A DNA stretch of 64,000 nt from NCBI RefSeq assembly GCF_000332975.1, contig NZ_BANR01000004.1:496001-560000 (forward strand), read 5' to 3'. The notes below the pieces were generated by a model that was given only the letters and a program-made list of their open reading frames with translations, had not been told where the DNA came from and ran no database searches. Numbering within the stretch: the first letter of the stretch is position 1; each line of letters begins with the position of its first letter. Shown here piece after piece: positions 48,301 to 57,092 of the stretch. The translations under genes were made by a program, and so were the position numbers. This stretch comes from Gordonia aichiensis NBRC 108223. GTDB lineage: Bacteria; Actinomycetota; Actinomycetes; Mycobacteriales; Mycobacteriaceae.

Positions 48301-48698
48301 TCGTCTCGCCCCGTGCTGCGATCGAGGCGCGCGTACTGGTCACCGATCGCATGAAGACGTTGCGGATCAACGGGCGTGACGTCCACCAGGTCGGCCTGCC
48401 CTACCATTGGGGCGTCGGCAGCGATGCGGTGGTGAGCGGCGACGCCGCCAACGATCTTCTCGGAGTCACACTCGATCCCAATGTGCAGATCCAGGAGTCC
48501 AAGGTCGGGTCGTGCGAGGTGATCGCAGGCCGTCGACCACAGGGACGCGCACTTCTCGACCTTGTGCGGGACTACCAGCAGCGCGCAGGCGTGACAACCG
48601 AGACCGACAATGTGCGCATCACCGATCCGGAGCACGAGACGATCTATCCGCCAACCGATTCCGACGACACCGACGGAGAGGGATTCACCCGATGGTGA
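45360..48698 (+). CDS. fdhA: Selenocysteine-containing formate dehydrogenase, alpha (catalytic) subunit
   Basis: 1112 residues from GTG 45360 when the in-frame TGA at 45924 is read as selenocysteine 189. Upstream and downstream parts are in one frame and join a single protein. CPFCAVGC with Cys50, 53 and 57, plus Cys85 (RLCPKG), bind a [4Fe-4S] cluster. NQARI-Sec-HSATVPSLGASFGRG is the formate dehydrogenase active site in which Sec (or Cys) ligates Mo or W. The molybdopterin domains follow. No Tat signal is present at the N-terminus, so the enzyme is predicted to act in the cytoplasm attached to the membrane through the following subunits. It has the gene order fdhA-fdhB-NrfD. Confidence 0.95.
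45924..45961 (+). promoter_or_regulatory. Selenocysteine UGA and bacterial SECIS-like hairpin
   Basis: The TGA at 45924-45926 is followed after 14 bases by a hairpin with stem TCCCA (45941-45945) and TGGGA (45949-45953) around loop GTC, close in shape to the apical GGTC loop of the E. coli fdhF SECIS. SelB binds such a loop to insert selenocysteine. The hairpin lies within the coding sequence, as in bacteria. Confidence 0.85.
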
Positions 48699-48708
48699 GG
48701 AGTGCGAG

Positions 48709-49740
48709 ATGAGCCATCAACTGTCCGGTCCCACCGACCCGAGTGCAGACGCGCACTGGGGCGACGCTGAGCGTGCACGCAAGGGCTTCTTCACCGACAC
48801 CTCGATCTGTATCGGCTGCAAGGCATGTGAGGTCGCATGCAAGGAGTGGAACCACAATCCGCGCGACGGCGACCTCGAACTGACCGGCATGTCCTACGAC
48901 AACACCGTCGCGCTCGGCGCGAGTACCTGGCGCCACGTTGCGTTCATCGAGCAGGATCGCGAACGCATCGAGCAGGCACGAGAATCCGGGCGCGCCCTGG
49001 TCGGCCTGGGGATGCCGACGATGCCGGGCGGCGCACAGCCACAGCCCGAAGTGGACACCACCCCGCCCGATACTTCCCCACCCGATACTTCTCCGCCCGA
49101 CACCCCCGAGTTCCGGTGGCTGATGTCATCGGACGTCTGCAAGCACTGCACGCACGCGGGTTGTCTCGACGTCTGCCCGACAGGCGCGTTGTTCCGCACC
49201 GAGTTCGGGACCGTCGTCGTGCAGCACGACGTCTGCAACGGGTGCGGAACCTGTGTTGCCGGTTGCCCTTTCGGGGTCGTCGAACGTCGTTCCGACGGAA
49301 CCGTCGAGCCGACGACGCGAGAGGGGCAGTGCAAGGGTGAGCAGCCACCCGTCCCGAGACGTGGCGTGGCGCAGAAGTGCACACTCTGTTACGACAGGCT
49401 CGTCGATGACGAGACACCCGCATGCGCCAAGACCTGTCCGACGACGTCGATCAAGTTCGGCGATCACGACGACATGGTCGACACCGCACGCGAGCGCGTC
49501 GCGCAATTACACGAACAGGGGATGACCGAGGCTCGCCTCTACGGTGCGAACCCCAACGACGGGGTCGGGGGCACCGGCTCGGTGTTTCTGTTGCTCGACG
49601 AACCAGAGGTGTACGGTCTCCCGCCGGACCCGCGGGTGTGCACGGCCGACCTTCCCACGATGTACCGCCGTGCAGGCGCCGCCGCCCTCGGCATGGTCGC
49701 CGCAGCGACGGTGTCGTTTCTGACCGGTAGGAAGCGATGA
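48709..49740 (+). CDS. fdhB: Formate dehydrogenase iron-sulfur (beta) subunit
   Basis: 343 residues from ATG 48709, with GAGGAG upstream; the earlier ATG at 48610 lies within fdhA. Four [4Fe-4S] cysteine clusters are visible: CIGCKACEVACKEWN (34-48), CKHCTHAGCLDVCPTG, CNGCGTCVAGCPFGV and CTLCYDR with CAKTCPT. It passes electrons from the catalytic subunit towards the membrane quinone pool. A tandem PPDTS repeat of three units lies between the first two clusters, and a hydrophobic helix near the C-terminus (GAAALGMVAAATVSFLTG) anchors it. It overlaps the next gene by 4 bases (ATGA). Confidence 0.94.
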   Translation: MSHQLSGPTDPSADAHWGDAERARKGFFTDTSICIGCKACEVACKEWNHNPRDGDLELTGMSYDNTVALGASTWRHVAFIEQDRERIEQARESGRALVGLGMPTMPGGAQPQPEVDTTPPDTSPPDTSPPDTPEFRWLMSSDVCKHCTHAGCLDVCPTGALFRTEFGTVVVQHDVCNGCGTCVAGCPFGVVERRSDGTVEPTTREGQCKGEQPPVPRRGVAQKCTLCYDRLVDDETPACAKTCPTTSIKFGDHDDMVDTARERVAQLHEQGMTEARLYGANPNDGVGGTGSVFLLLDEPEVYGLPPDPRVCTADLPTMYRRAGAAALGMVAAATVSFLTGRKR

Positions 49741-50852
49741 CCTCCGACTACGATTCGCTACGCCCACCGGAACCACCGGGGCGTCGAAAGCGTAAGGGCG
49801 GCAAGGGGCGTCGACGTAACTTCTTCGGTCAGGGCGACGGTGGACGCGAGATGTCGATGGTGCCCGACGTCGAGTTCGAGAAGGTCGACGCCGACGGGCA
49901 CGCGGGTTACTACGGGCACAACGTCGTCAAGCCTCCACCCTGGGACGACAAGGTGGCCACCTATCTGTTCCTCGGCGGTGTCGCGGGAGGGTCGGGTGTG
50001 CTCGCTGCCGGGGCGCAGTTGACGGGACGGAAAGTGCTGCGCCGCAACGCCCGCATCAGCGGACTGGCGGCAGCGGGACTCGGTGGGGTTGCCCTCATCG
50101 CCGACCTGGGCCGCCCGGACCGCTTCTACAACATGCTGCGCACCTTCAAGGTGACGTCGCCGATGAGCGTCGGCTCGTGGATTCTGTCCGGCTTCTCCGG
50201 GGGCATCGGCGTGGCGGCCGCGGCGGAGGTGGATCGTCTTCTCCGAGAGCGACTCCCGCTCGGGCCGCTACGTTCTGTGCTGCGCGTGGCCGAAGCGCCC
50301 GCCGGACTCGTCGGTGGGGCGTTCGGGCCGTTGCTCGCCGTGTACACGGCAGCATTGCTCGGCGACACGGCAACTCCGACGTGGAATGCGATGCACCGCG
50401 ACCTCCCGTTCGTGTTCGTGAGTTCTGCGAGTCTTGCGGCGAGCGGACTCGCGCTTGTCGCCACACCGCTCGACGAGGTCGGTCCCGCCAGGACCCTCGC
50501 TGTGCTCGGCGTGGTGGGCGATGTGGCGGCGACCCGGGTGATGGAATCGCGCATGGACCCCGTCGCCGCTGAACCACTCCACCACGGCACACCGGGCACA
50601 CTGATGCGCTGGGCGGAACGTCTCGCTGTCGCGGGAGGGGTGGGTGCGCTGCTCAGTGACCGCTCGCGGATCGCGTCCGCGGTCTCAGGGATAGCCCTGC
50701 TCGCGGCGTCGGCGTGCACGCGCTTCGGTGTCTTCCATGCGGGCATCGAGTCGGCCAAGGATCCGCGCTACACGATCGAGCCACAGAAGCGTCGCCTTGC
50801 CGCCCGTCGTGCTGCCGGTGTCACCGACGACTCGATCACCACCGCCGACTGA
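49737..50852 (+). CDS. NrfD-family membrane anchor of formate dehydrogenase
   Basis: 371 residues from ATG 49737. A soluble N-terminal region of about 70 residues includes a basic patch (RRKRKGGKGRRRN) and ends PPPWDDKVATYLFLGGVAGGSGVLAAG, a stretch typical of NrfD/PsrC polysulfide-reductase-type subunits. About eight hydrophobic segments follow. NrfD proteins carry a quinone site without haem. As the third gene behind fdhA and fdhB it should pass electrons to menaquinone. It is followed closely by a convergent GGDEF gene. Confidence 0.86.
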   Translation: MTSDYDSLRPPEPPGRRKRKGGKGRRRNFFGQGDGGREMSMVPDVEFEKVDADGHAGYYGHNVVKPPPWDDKVATYLFLGGVAGGSGVLAAGAQLTGRKVLRRNARISGLAAAGLGGVALIADLGRPDRFYNMLRTFKVTSPMSVGSWILSGFSGGIGVAAAAEVDRLLRERLPLGPLRSVLRVAEAPAGLVGGAFGPLLAVYTAALLGDTATPTWNAMHRDLPFVFVSSASLAASGLALVATPLDEVGPARTLAVLGVVGDVAATRVMESRMDPVAAEPLHHGTPGTLMRWAERLAVAGGVGALLSDRSRIASAVSGIALLAASACTRFGVFHAGIESAKDPRYTIEPQKRRLAARRAAGVTDDSITTAD

Positions 50853-50871
50853 GGCCTGGGTGCTCGCCGCG

Positions 50872-52026
50872 TCACCCGAGCTTGCTGAGTCGGGCTTGCG
50901 TGCGGTGCGCGTGTCTCGCAAGCGGCCGGTCGTCTCCGAGGTCGGCGACGACAACCCGGTTTCCACCCTGGCGCTTCGCTGCGTACATTGCGGCGTCGGC
51001 CGCCTCGAAGAGCCTGTCGATGTCCTTCGAGCCGTCGCCGGAGGATGCGCTGATGCCGATGCTCACCGTGACAGAAGGCGAGGTGTCGGCAGCGACGCCG
51101 ACCCGGATACGTTCGGCCAGCGAGCGGGCCGTGCGCAGTTCGTCGTCGAGGATGACCGCGAACTCCTCGCCGCCGGTGCGGGCGGCAACCAGGTTGCGGA
51201 TTCCCGCCAGTCGATGACCTGCCTGCGTGATCCGACCGCCGACGCGCACGAGCACGAGGTCACCGATGTGATGGCCGTGTGTGTCGTTGATGGCCTTGAA
51301 TCCGTCGATGTCGATGATGATCACCGACATGACCGTGCGGGAGTTGTCGAGGCCGGCAAGGTAGCGCTCCAGGCCGCGCCGATTGGCCATTCGGGTCAGC
51401 GCGTCGGTCCCGGCGTCGGAGGCATTGGTGCCCAGCACCCACAGGAAGTAGTGGACGGTCGGGAGAATGACCAGGACAAGGGCAAACGGCGCGATGCCTT
51501 TCGAGAGGGCGACCAGCAGCATGTCCTGCCCCCGATCGATCGCGACCAACACGATCAGCAGCACGGTGACGGCCGAGGCGAACACGCCGTGCAGAACGTG
51601 GGCACGCGAGGTGCAGAAGAACATCGCGAACACGCTCATGATCGAGAAGATCGTGACACCTGCGACGCCCAGCATGTGATCGTGATGCCCGAGGCACGCT
51701 ACAGCGATCACCGCGTCGCTGAACAGGAGCACCGTCAGACTCTCGAACCTGCTCGGCAACGGGAGCACCCACCAGCGCACCACGAGACTCGCCGTGACCA
51801 GAGTGGTCAGCACCAAGACCTGCGTGACATACGGGGCGAAGTCGGAGTTCGACGATGTCGCGGCCGCTCCGGCTGCGAAACCGAGCAGGGCTGTTCCGAG
51901 AGTGAGGACGAGTCGTTTGAGCGTTCGCCCACCGAGTTGCTCGAACACGGGCACGCGGCGTTGCAGAGATTGCCGATCGCGAAACCACGTCGAGACGGCG
52001 AAGCCGGGGCGCTGACGCGACATCAT
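50872..52026 (-). CDS. Diguanylate cyclase (GGDEF domain) membrane protein
   Basis: 384 residues from ATG 52026, with a GGGGGG stretch upstream. Six hydrophobic helices occupy residues 35-200, followed by a GGDEF domain beginning near 203 (GTDALTRMANRRGLERYL). The catalytic motif is GGEEF at 285-289, with DIDGFKAINDTHGH metal-binding residues upstream. It should make c-di-GMP. The usual RxxD inhibitory site five residues before the motif is not present. It lies between the formate dehydrogenase genes and selD in opposite orientation, with no evident functional link. Confidence 0.92.
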   Translation of the reverse strand: MMSRQRPGFAVSTWFRDRQSLQRRVPVFEQLGGRTLKRLVLTLGTALLGFAAGAAATSSNSDFAPYVTQVLVLTTLVTASLVVRWWVLPLPSRFESLTVLLFSDAVIAVACLGHHDHMLGVAGVTIFSIMSVFAMFFCTSRAHVLHGVFASAVTVLLIVLVAIDRGQDMLLVALSKGIAPFALVLVILPTVHYFLWVLGTNASDAGTDALTRMANRRGLERYLAGLDNSRTVMSVIIIDIDGFKAINDTHGHHIGDLVLVRVGGRITQAGHRLAGIRNLVAARTGGEEFAVILDDELRTARSLAERIRVGVAADTSPSVTVSIGISASSGDGSKDIDRLFEAADAAMYAAKRQGGNRVVVADLGDDRPLARHAHRTQARLSKLG

Positions 52027-52080
52027 CCCCCCTAGAAATAGGCCCGTCGTCCACGAGAATAGAGTGACCGCGCTTCGATG

Positions 52081-53094
52081 TCAGCGAACTTCGATCCCTG
52101 CACCTGCAACTATCTCGCCGATCACGGGGTATCCGGGGACTTCGCCGACCAGCAGCAGACCTCCCGACGTCTGGGCGTCGGCGAGCATCAGCAGATCGTT
52201 CTCATCGATGCCGCTGCCGACGTCGAGGTGATCGCGGACCCACTCGAGGTTGCGTCGGCTGCCGCCGGAGACGTAACCGCCGTCGAGCGCGTCGCGTGCG
52301 CCCTCGACCAGTGGCACCGCGGAGGCGTCGAGGACCGCGCGCACGCCCGAGGCGCGGGTGAGTTTGTGGAGGTGGCCGAGCAAGCCGAAGCCGGTCACGT
52401 CGGTGCCCGCGCGGACCCCTGCGCGTAGGGCTTCGGCGTCCGCGTCGCGGTTGAGCGTCGTCATCACATCGATCGCTGCGTCGAATACTTCGCCGGTCTG
52501 CTTGTGTCGATTGTTGAGCATTCCGACGCCGATCGGTTTGGTCAGTGTGATCGGCAGCCCGACGGTCGCGGAGTCGTTGCGGATCAGGGCGTCGGGGGCA
52601 GCTATCCCGGTCACGGCCATGCCGTACTTGGGCTCCGGGTCGTCGATGCTGTGGCCGCCGATCACCGGGCAATCGGCGAGTCCGGCGACGTCGAGTCCGC
52701 CACGCAGGACCTCCGTCATCAATTCCATGGGCAGGACGTCACGTGGCCAGCCGACGAGGTTGATCGCGACGACGGGTGATCCGCCCATGGCATAGATGTC
52801 GGAGAGTGCGTTGGCGGCCGCGATGCGCCCCCAGTCGTAGGCGTCGTCGACGACGGGGGTGAAGAAGTCGGCGGTTGAGAGAACCGCGAGGTCATCACGG
52901 ATTCGCACGGCTGCGGCGTCGTCGCCGTCGTCGAGACCGACGAGGATGTTCTCGCCGCTCTGTCCGGTCAGCCCGGCGACCGCGGCCTCCAACTCGCCCG
53001 GTGGGATCTTGCAGGCGCACCCGCCGCCGTGGGCGTATCCGGTCAGCCTGATCGTCGGGGTCTGCGGATTCTGACTCGTGTCGACGGTGCTCAT
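52081..53094 (-). CDS. selD: Selenide, water dikinase SelD
   Basis: 337 residues from ATG 53094. The active-site segment GGGCACKI puts the catalytic cysteine at Cys26 (a Sec in some organisms) and the essential lysine at Lys29. It also has LSTADFFTPVVDD and VGWPRDVLPMELM. The enzyme makes selenophosphate from selenide and ATP, the selenium donor used by SelA. It is transcribed away from the tRNA-Sec/selA/selB block, 33 bases from the tRNA gene, so the two may share one divergent promoter region. Confidence 0.96.
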   Translation of the reverse strand: MSTVDTSQNPQTPTIRLTGYAHGGGCACKIPPGELEAAVAGLTGQSGENILVGLDDGDDAAAVRIRDDLAVLSTADFFTPVVDDAYDWGRIAAANALSDIYAMGGSPVVAINLVGWPRDVLPMELMTEVLRGGLDVAGLADCPVIGGHSIDDPEPKYGMAVTGIAAPDALIRNDSATVGLPITLTKPIGVGMLNNRHKQTGEVFDAAIDVMTTLNRDADAEALRAGVRAGTDVTGFGLLGHLHKLTRASGVRAVLDASAVPLVEGARDALDGGYVSGGSRRNLEWVRDHLDVGSGIDENDLLMLADAQTSGGLLLVGEVPGYPVIGEIVAGAGIEVR

Positions 53095-53127
53095 CTGATC
53101 GAGGGTAATCGGAGGTATGGTCGCCGA

Positions 53128-53223
53128 GGAGGCGTCAGGGTTCCTGGTGGTCCCCCCGGTCTTCAAAACCGAGGAGGTCGAGTATCTCGGCCTGGCGGGT
53201 TCGATTCCCGTCCGCCTCCGCCA
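53128..53223 (+). tRNA. selC: tRNA-Sec (UCA anticodon)
   Basis: A 96-base cloverleaf including an encoded CCA. The acceptor stem GGAGGCG pairs with CGCCTCC, the anticodon arm CGGTCTTCAAAACCG carries TCA, and a long extra arm (GAGGTCGAGTATCTCGGCCT) and the T-arm GCGGGTTCGATTCCCGT follow. The extended variable arm and the UCA anticodon identify selenocysteine tRNA. It is adjacent to selA and reads in the same direction. Confidence 0.95.
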
Positions 53224-53263
53224 CAGTGTGTCAGCACCCATGCGGGTACTCGAAGGAGGCGCG

Positions 53264-54592
53264 GTGACCCGATCCGATCCCCGGCGGCGGATCCCGCGTA
53301 CCGACCACCTACTGTCCGACCCCGAAATCTCCTCGGCCGCAGCACGACTCGGTGACCAGGTGATCCGCGACGTCGTGCGCGAGGTTCAGGACTCGGCCAG
53401 ACGCGGCGAACTCGACCCTGACCACGTGCAGGATGCAGTACGCGACGCACTTGCCCGACGCCGCGTCGGCTCCGGTAGGCCTGTGTTGAACGCAACCGGG
53501 GTGGTGGTGCACACCAACCTCGGCCGGGCGCCGTTGTCGCCTGCGGCCCGGGACGCCGTCCTCGACGCTTCCGGTTACGTCGATGTCGAGCTCGATCTCG
53601 TGTCGGGTACGCGGTCTCGCCGCGGCAGTGCCACCCGGGCGGCGCTGCTGCGTGCCTGTCCCGCCGCGGGTGACGCGCTGATGGTGAACAACGGGGCCGC
53701 GGCGATGGTGTTGGCCACGACCGCACTCGCTGCCGGGCGCGAGGTGGTCATCAGCCGCGGCGAGATGATCGAGATCGGCGCCGGCTTCCGGCTGACCGAT
53801 CTCATCGAGTCAACCGGTGCACGGCTGCGCGAGGTCGGCACCACCAACCGCACCCATCTGCGTGATTACGTTGCAGCCCTAGCAGACGGCGACGTCGGCT
53901 GTGTCCTCAAGGTCCACCCGAGCAACTATCGGGTCAGCGGCTTCACCGCCGAGGCTTCCATCGCCGACCTGGCCGAAGCGACTGCCGCTGCAGGTGTTCC
54001 GCTCGTCGCCGACCTCGGTAGCGGCCTACTCGTACCCGACCCGATGCTGCCCGACGAGCCGGACGCATCGTCGGCGTTGACCGCGGGCGCCGATCTCGTG
54101 ATCGCCAGCGGAGACAAACTACTCGGGGGACCGCAGGCCGGGATTCTGCTCGGCGACCTCGAGCTCATCGCTCGGTTGGCCACACACCCGCTGGCGCGAG
54201 CCGTGCGCGCCGACAAGCTGGCTCTTGCGGCGATGGAGGCGACGCTGACCGGGCCTGCGCCGCCGGTGACGGAGTATCTGCATGCAGACCCGGATCGGTT
54301 GCGCGCCAGGACCGAGAGTGTCGCGTCAGCCATCGGGGGCGTCGACGTGGTTCCGCACGACGGCAGGGTCGGCGGTGGTGGTGCACCGGGTGTGCCGTTG
54401 CCCGGCTGGGCGATCCGACTTCCCGAGCGTGCCGCGCATGCCCTCCGTACCGGTGTTCCCGCAGTGCTGCCGCGAGTCCACGACGGTGCGTGTCTGGTCG
54501 ACCTGCGTTGTATCCCGCACGCCGACGATGCGACGGTCGCCGCAGCTGTGCGACGTGCTCTCGACTCAGTCGGGTCAGGGTCGGACGGTTAG
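53264..54592 (+). CDS. selA: L-seryl-tRNA(Sec) selenium transferase SelA
   Basis: 442 residues from GTG 53264, chosen because GAAGGAGG is 4 bases upstream; a longer frame starting at 53117 would run through the tRNA-Sec gene. LNATGVVVHTNLGRAPL near residue 75 is characteristic of SelA. The PLP-binding lysine is Lys285 in VIASGDKLLGGPQAG. It converts Ser-tRNA(Sec) to Sec-tRNA(Sec) using selenophosphate. It lies between tRNA-Sec and selB with a TAG/GTG junction of zero bases, so the two proteins are made from one message. Confidence 0.96.
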   Translation: MTRSDPRRRIPRTDHLLSDPEISSAAARLGDQVIRDVVREVQDSARRGELDPDHVQDAVRDALARRRVGSGRPVLNATGVVVHTNLGRAPLSPAARDAVLDASGYVDVELDLVSGTRSRRGSATRAALLRACPAAGDALMVNNGAAAMVLATTALAAGREVVISRGEMIEIGAGFRLTDLIESTGARLREVGTTNRTHLRDYVAALADGDVGCVLKVHPSNYRVSGFTAEASIADLAEATAAAGVPLVADLGSGLLVPDPMLPDEPDASSALTAGADLVIASGDKLLGGPQAGILLGDLELIARLATHPLARAVRADKLALAAMEATLTGPAPPVTEYLHADPDRLRARTESVASAIGGVDVVPHDGRVGGGGAPGVPLPGWAIRLPERAAHALRTGVPAVLPRVHDGACLVDLRCIPHADDATVAAAVRRALDSVGSGSDG

Positions 54593-56383
54593 GTGTACGT
54601 CGTCGCCACTGCCGGTCACGTCGACCACGGCAAGAGCGCGCTGGTACGCGCGCTGACGGGTATCGAGCCCGATCGATGGGCGGAAGAGCGTAGGCGAGGG
54701 CTCACCATCGATCTCGGGTTCGCCTGGACCACAACGCGATCCGGCGCAGATCTGGCCTTCGTCGACGTGCCGGGCCACCAGCGCTTCCTCGGCAACATGC
54801 TCGCAGGCCTCGGGCCGACGCCGGTCGTGATGTTCGTCGTCGCCGCGGACGAGGGGTGGCGCAGGCAATCGTCGGACCACCGCGACGCGATCGTTGCGCT
54901 CGGCATCGACCGCGGTGTCGTGGTGCTGTCGCGTGCCGACCTCGCCGACAGGGGACGGATCGACGAGGTCGTCGCCCAGGTGGCCGAGGAGCTCGACGGA
55001 ACGGGGCTGGCCGACGCTCCCGTTGTCGTCACGTCCGCTCACACCGGGCACGGGATCGACGCCTTGCGTGATCGGCTCACAGACGTCCTCGAGGCCGGAC
55101 CGGTTCCCTCCGACGCTGCGCCCGTTCGGTTCTGGATCGACCGATCGTTCAGCATCACCGGAGCAGGTGCGGTGGTGACCGGAACGCTGTCGGCAGGAAC
55201 ACTCGGTCGGGGCGACACACTCGATCTGGTGACCGACAACGACGTACGATCCGTCGGGATTCGTGGGGTGCAGAGTGAGAACGCGCCGCATGAACGCGTC
55301 GGTCCGGTCAGTCGTGTGGCGGTCAACCTCAGGGATGTGTCCGCAGTGGACATCGCCCGCGGTGACCTGCTGCTCACCCCCGGCGTGTGGCGGCTGACCG
55401 ACACTGTCGACGTGCGCAGGATCAGTGGTCCCGGGTTTGATTCTGTGCCAACACGTCTCGGCGTCCACATCGGCACGGCCGCGCCGCGCGGTCGCGTGCG
55501 CCCCTTCGACGCCGACCATGCGCGAATGACACTCGACCGTGCGTTGCCGGTGATCGTCGGCGACCGTATCGTCCTGCGTGACCCGGGCAGTGGACTCATC
55601 GGCGGGGGTGTCGTGCTGGACGCGGAACCTCCCGAGTTGCGGCGGCGTGGTGATGCAGTGCGTCGAGCAGAGGCGTTGTCGGACATGAGCACTGACGGCG
55701 ACGCGCTCCACGAGGTGGTTCGTCGCGGTGCGGTGACCGTCGACCACCTCATGCGACTCGGCGTCGTCGCCGCTGGCGAGAGTGCGCCTGCCGGAGTGCG
55801 GGTCGTCGGGGACTGGTGGGTCGACGAGTCTGCCTGGAAGATCTGGATCAAGCGGCTGCGAGCTGCTGTCGATGCTGTGGCCGTTGAGGATTCGTTGTCG
55901 CGGGGACTACCGAGGGCGAGCGTGGCCGGCGCGGTCGGGTTGCCGTCGGACGCGCTGGTTGCCGCTCTCATCGCTGACTCTGGTCTCGACCACGCCGATG
56001 GCTATCTCACGAAGCAGGGTGTCCTCTGCGGACTCGGCGACGCGGAGGAGGCGGTGGCGGCACTCGAGCGCAGATTCGCCGACAACGCTTTCGCCGCACC
56101 GGAGGCCGACGACCTCTCGGCACTCGGTCTGGGCCACAAGCAGTTGGCCGCGGCGGAGCGACTCGGGCGGTTACTGCGCTTGCGCGACGGGATCGTGGTG
56201 TCGCCGCGCTCTCCGGCGCTGGCCATGCGGGTGCTCGCGGGGCTGGAGCAACCGTTTACCACCAGCGAGGCGCGCAAGGCGCTGGGAACCACCCGACGTG
56301 TCGCAATCCCGCTTCTCGAGCATCTCGATGCCCGCGGTTGGACGAGACGCCTCGACTCCGGTCACCGCGAGGTGGTGCGGTGA
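54593..56383 (+). CDS. selB: Selenocysteine-specific elongation factor SelB
   Basis: 596 residues from GTG 54593, immediately after the selA stop. The G-domain P-loop GHVDHGKS is at residues 8-15, switch region RRRGLTIDLGFAW near 38, and DVPGHQRF near 60, as in EF-Tu-like GTPases. Beta-barrel domains follow, and the C-terminal 200 residues form winged-helix repeats that bind the SECIS hairpin. It delivers Sec-tRNA(Sec) to UGA codons such as that in fdhA. Length is close to other SelB proteins (about 600). Confidence 0.95.
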   Translation: MYVVATAGHVDHGKSALVRALTGIEPDRWAEERRRGLTIDLGFAWTTTRSGADLAFVDVPGHQRFLGNMLAGLGPTPVVMFVVAADEGWRRQSSDHRDAIVALGIDRGVVVLSRADLADRGRIDEVVAQVAEELDGTGLADAPVVVTSAHTGHGIDALRDRLTDVLEAGPVPSDAAPVRFWIDRSFSITGAGAVVTGTLSAGTLGRGDTLDLVTDNDVRSVGIRGVQSENAPHERVGPVSRVAVNLRDVSAVDIARGDLLLTPGVWRLTDTVDVRRISGPGFDSVPTRLGVHIGTAAPRGRVRPFDADHARMTLDRALPVIVGDRIVLRDPGSGLIGGGVVLDAEPPELRRRGDAVRRAEALSDMSTDGDALHEVVRRGAVTVDHLMRLGVVAAGESAPAGVRVVGDWWVDESAWKIWIKRLRAAVDAVAVEDSLSRGLPRASVAGAVGLPSDALVAALIADSGLDHADGYLTKQGVLCGLGDAEEAVAALERRFADNAFAAPEADDLSALGLGHKQLAAAERLGRLLRLRDGIVVSPRSPALAMRVLAGLEQPFTTSEARKALGTTRRVAIPLLEHLDARGWTRRLDSGHREVVR

Positions 56384-56393
56384 GGCCGAGACG

Positions 56394-56996
56394 TCACGCC
56401 CAACTCTGCGAGAGCAGCATGGCGGTGAGCGCCCGCGCGGTGCGATCGGTGAACTCCGCACGACCGGTGTCGCCGAAGGTGAGTGCGTGGAGCAGTGTCT
56501 GGCCGACCAGGACGTCGAATGCGACGTCGAGCCGGCGCGCGGCATCGTCTGGCTTCGTCGAGTCCAGATGAGGCGTCAGCCGCTCGATGAAGGCCGACCG
56601 GGCACCGGAATCGGCACGATCGAGAAGTCGTCGGTACATCTCCGGATCGTGTTGGTAGTCGGCGATCAGACCGGGCAGAGCAGCTCGGGTCACCGGATCG
56701 GCGAGTGTCGACAGAAAAACTCCCAGCCATTCCTGCAGGTCAGCGGTTAGGTCGACACCGCGCTCGGGCAGCGAGATGGCTTCTGTTTGGCGAAAAGCCG
56801 CGTCTTCGATGAGCATCTCGCGGCGCGGCCACCGTCGGTAGATCGTCGGTGCGCCGACTCCCGAATGCCGCGCGATCGCCGCGACGGTGGCACCGCGGTA
56901 TCCCTCATCGAGCAACAGTTGCTTGGTCGACGCAATCACCGCGGCGTCCTTCTCCGGATCGCGGGGTCGGCCGATGCCGCTGGACGCTGACGTCAT
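56394..56996 (-). CDS. TetR family transcriptional regulator
   Basis: 200 residues. The N-terminal HTH is clear: GATVAAIARHSGVGAPTIYRRWPRREMLIEDA near residues 35-66. The C-terminal effector domain has the helical pattern typical of the family. It is convergent with selB (10 bases) and divergent from the DUF7064-like gene, across 96 bases holding AATTCAATTACGTGC, so the regulated target is probably that gene. Confidence 0.9.
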   Translation of the reverse strand: MTSASSGIGRPRDPEKDAAVIASTKQLLLDEGYRGATVAAIARHSGVGAPTIYRRWPRREMLIEDAAFRQTEAISLPERGVDLTADLQEWLGVFLSTLADPVTRAALPGLIADYQHDPEMYRRLLDRADSGARSAFIERLTPHLDSTKPDDAARRLDVAFDVLVGQTLLHALTFGDTGRAEFTDRTARALTAMLLSQSWA

Positions 56997-57092
56997 GAGG
57001 AGAACTTATCGGAAACGGCCCCGTGTAATTCAATTACGTGCAACTCTCTAACGAAACTATCTCCGACGGCTTTGCGACGAAGGGTGTCAACG

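Noticed and set aside
47199-48635. 478-codon minus-strand frame inside fdhA
   Set aside because: It is a shadow of the formate dehydrogenase coding strand; the composition is that of reversed GC-rich codons.
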